From Acidovorax sp. KKS102 (GTDB lineage: Bacteria; Pseudomonadota; Gammaproteobacteria; Burkholderiales; Burkholderiaceae_C): a stretch of 64,000 nucleotides of DNA. A program made the position numbers and the translations under genes. Where the stretch lies: NCBI RefSeq assembly GCF_000302535.1, contig NC_018708.1, positions 682,001 through 746,000 of the forward strand, read 5' to 3'. Below, piece by piece: positions 61,398 to 64,000 of this stretch (positions are counted from its first letter, which is position 1; each line of letters starts with the position of its first letter). The notes below the pieces were generated by a model. That model was not told the DNA's origin. It worked only from the letters and a program-made list of their open reading frames with translations, and ran no database searches.

Positions 61398-61700
61398 ATG
61401 GAACGAAATACATCCCCTGCATTGCAGCGCATCGCGCGCAGCGCCATCGAATACGACGACACGCGCGAAGGGTTTGCGCTGGAGCACCATGTCGTGCTGG
61501 CAGCATCCAGCGCGCTGGCGGTGGCGGCCTTCATGGCGCCCAGCCGCAGCTCGGCGGCCATACGCGGCATTGGCGCAGGCTTGCTGCTGATGCGCGCGCT
61601 GAGCGGCAGCCAGGGTGTGCGCTCCTGGCTGAATGTCACCGACCGCCGCCCCGGTGCGCCACTCAGCCCTGAGGAAGCGCGCGCCGCCTGGTATCTGTAA
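61398..61700 (+). CDS. Small hypothetical protein with a hydrophobic centre
   Basis: 100 residues from ATG 61398 (a TTG 21 nt earlier is possible). Begins MERNTSPALQRIARSAIEYDDTREGFALEHHVVLAASSALAVAAFMAPSRSSAAIRGIGAGLLLMRALSGSQGV and ends PGAPLSPEEARAAWYL. One or two short hydrophobic stretches (about 33-50 and 60-75) could be membrane helices. No family recognised. Divergent from the thiolase gene, convergent with the acyl-CoA dehydrogenase gene. Confidence 0.5.
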   Translation: MERNTSPALQRIARSAIEYDDTREGFALEHHVVLAASSALAVAAFMAPSRSSAAIRGIGAGLLLMRALSGSQGVRSWLNVTDRRPGAPLSPEEARAAWYL

Positions 61701-61787
61701 CGGTATTCGGCGCCCACTGGTACGTTGCGAAGGGCGTTGCGCTGGGCGTCGTGCACTGCGTGGCTCATGGCGCGGTCGTGCATGCGA

Positions 61788-62951
<1,164 letters not shown>

Positions 62952-63038
62952 GGTGGGGCAACCAGGTTATTTATGCAAAGTTACTGCTTGGTTAAATTCT
63001 GCCACTGACTGGGCCCGGATGCACCCCCTGAAACGCAA

Positions 63039-63058
63039 AAGCCGCCCGAAGGCGGCTT
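63039..63058 (-). terminator. Intrinsic terminator of the binding-protein gene
   Basis: On the minus strand AAGCCGCC pairs with GGCGGCTT around TTCG, followed by TTTGCGTTT. It is just after the stop of the gene at 63079. Confidence 0.85.
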
Positions 63059-63078
63059 GAAGGAAGCGGATCAGGCGC

Positions 63079-64000
63079 TCATGGCTTGACGTAGTCGGAG
63101 ACCACCTTCCACTTTCCGTCCTGGATCTGCGACAGGCGCGAGAGGTCGCTGCCCAGGCGCTTTTGCGGGCCAAAGGTGCCCTCGGCGCTGCCGAACATAT
63201 CGGGCGGTATCACCATGGTGTCCATGGCCTTGATGAAGCTGTCGGTGCTCAGATTGGGGCCTGCCTTTTGGGCGGCCTTGATGAAGGCATCGATGGCGTT
63301 GTAGCCGTAGACCGAGAAGACGGTGGGGTCTTCATTGAACTTGGTCTTGTACTTGTTGGCCCAGAAGCGGATAGGCTGGCTAGCTTCATCCAGGTACGGA
63401 TGTTGCACGGTCATGGTGGCGTAGAGGCCGTCCATCGGCTTGCCACCCAGCTTGTGGATGAGGTCGGTGTACGCCGCGCTGGAGCCCAGGAAGGTGGGGC
63501 TGAAACCGGTCTTGCGCGCCTCGGCAATCGTGCCAATCGTCTCGCGGATGATGGTGCCCAGGATCACGAAGTCGCATTCGGACGATTTCATCTTGGCGAC
63601 CTGCGAGGAGAAGTCGGTGGCGCCGCGCTTGTAGGAGGTCTTCTCGGTGAAGTCCATGCCGATGGACTTGAGTGCTGCCTCGCCGCCGCGCATCACCTCC
63701 AGGCCAAACTCATCGTCCTGATAAATGGTGCAGATCTTCTTGGCGCCCTTTTCCTTGATGAGCTTGGGCGCGGCCAGGCGAATCTGGTCGTAGTAAGTGG
63801 CGGCAAACGAATACTTGAGCTTGTGGAAGGGCTCGTACATTTCCCGCGCGGCCGTCACGGGGAAGAAGTTGATCACGTTCTTGCTGAACTGCACGGGCAT
63901 GGCGGCCAGGTTCTGCGCGGTGCCGATGTGCGCGATCATCATAAAGATCTTGTCCTGGTTGACAAGCTTCTGCGCGGCCAGCACGGCTTTCTTGGGGTCG
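63079..64000 (-). CDS. Branched-chain amino acid-type ABC transporter substrate-binding protein (5' part missing)
   Basis: The C-terminal roughly 307 residues; the gene runs off the window end. Type I periplasmic binding fold of the LivK/HAAT family: DPKKAVLAAQKLVNQDKIFMMIAHIGTAQNLAAMPV, NVINFFPVTAAREMYEPFHKLKYSF, then KKICTIYQDDEFGLEVMRGGEAALKSIGMDF and YNAIDAFIKAAQKAG. The signal peptide is outside the window. Solute unknown; carboxylic or amino acids are usual for this family. It may supply substrates to the acyl-CoA genes alongside. Confidence 0.88.
   Translation of the reverse strand, partial: DPKKAVLAAQKLVNQDKIFMMIAHIGTAQNLAAMPVQFSKNVINFFPVTAAREMYEPFHKLKYSFAATYYDQIRLAAPKLIKEKGAKKICTIYQDDEFGLEVMRGGEAALKSIGMDFTEKTSYKRGATDFSSQVAKMKSSECDFVILGTIIRETIGTIAEARKTGFSPTFLGSSAAYTDLIHKLGGKPMDGLYATMTVQHPYLDEASQPIRFWANKYKTKFNEDPTVFSVYGYNAIDAFIKAAQKAGPNLSTDSFIKAMDTMVIPPDMFGSAEGTFGPQKRLGSDLSRLSQIQDGKWKVVSDYVKP

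Overview
The window is high-GC, gene-dense DNA of betaproteobacterial type. The argB, two-component system and slmA-like order, several parallel acyl-CoA degradation modules, a SapC/type I secretion surface-layer locus and short intergenic repeats of a familiar Comamonadaceae kind all point to an Acidovorax-like member of the Comamonadaceae. No rRNA, tRNA, CRISPR array, intact insertion sequence or prophage was recognised.

Region 1 (1-30043) is a cell-surface locus. It opens with the tail of an acyltransferase. Next is a giant Ca-binding-type, beta-strand-repeat surface protein (728-13878, about 4380 residues if intact) with an N-terminal DUF4214-like part and a C-terminal RTX-like secretion tail. 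Its reading frame is broken at 8761-8776 by a perfect 8-bp tandem duplication; removing one copy restores the frame. Then come a SapC-family protein, a conserved hypothetical, an ATP-grasp protein, two glycosyltransferases, two small proteins of unknown function, and an operon with a TnpB-like protein lacking its RuvC nuclease, two different type I secretion ABC ATPase/permeases, an HlyD-type adaptor and a TolC-type outer-membrane protein. A WecA/MraY-like transferase closes the block. The simplest reading is synthesis, glycosylation and export of an S-layer-like coat. The TnpB derivative, whose start codon lies in a 13-bp inverted repeat at the operon promoter, is a possible regulator and the most novel item here.

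Region 2 (30120-34138) is housekeeping and regulation: argB, an OmpR-type response regulator, its histidine kinase (with a repeat-derived insertion) and an SlmA-like TetR protein.

Region 3 (34260-44342) is a fatty-acid beta-oxidation regulon: a TetR regulator with a palindromic operator, an acyl-CoA dehydrogenase, a DUF2147 protein, a hydroxyacyl-CoA dehydrogenase/hydratase fusion, a DUF4442 thioesterase-like protein, a thiolase, an alpha/beta hydrolase, a thioesterase and an enoyl-CoA hydratase.

A gene-free kilobase (44343-45425) holds a 3'-end duplication, a dispersed repeat and a near-palindrome of about 690 bp.

Region 4 (45426-56135) is a TetR-led operon for a branched or isoprenoid acyl-CoA: SDR, biotin-dependent acyl-CoA carboxylase beta and alpha subunits, two acyl-CoA dehydrogenases, enoyl-CoA hydratase, an AlkD/HEAT-like protein and a beta-keto-acid cleavage (BKACE) enzyme. 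It resembles acyclic-terpene (atu) or leucine (liu) clusters but has a different terminal enzyme.

Region 5 (56348-64000, mostly minus strand) has a PIN-domain gene with an unusual large partner, a second beta-oxidation set (hydratase/dehydrogenase fusion, thiolase, acyl-CoA dehydrogenase), a small unknown gene and the 3' part of a branched-chain amino-acid-type periplasmic binding protein.

Dispersed repeats have entered coding sequence at least four times (histidine kinase, biotin carboxylase, acyl-CoA dehydrogenase, DUF2147 signal peptide).
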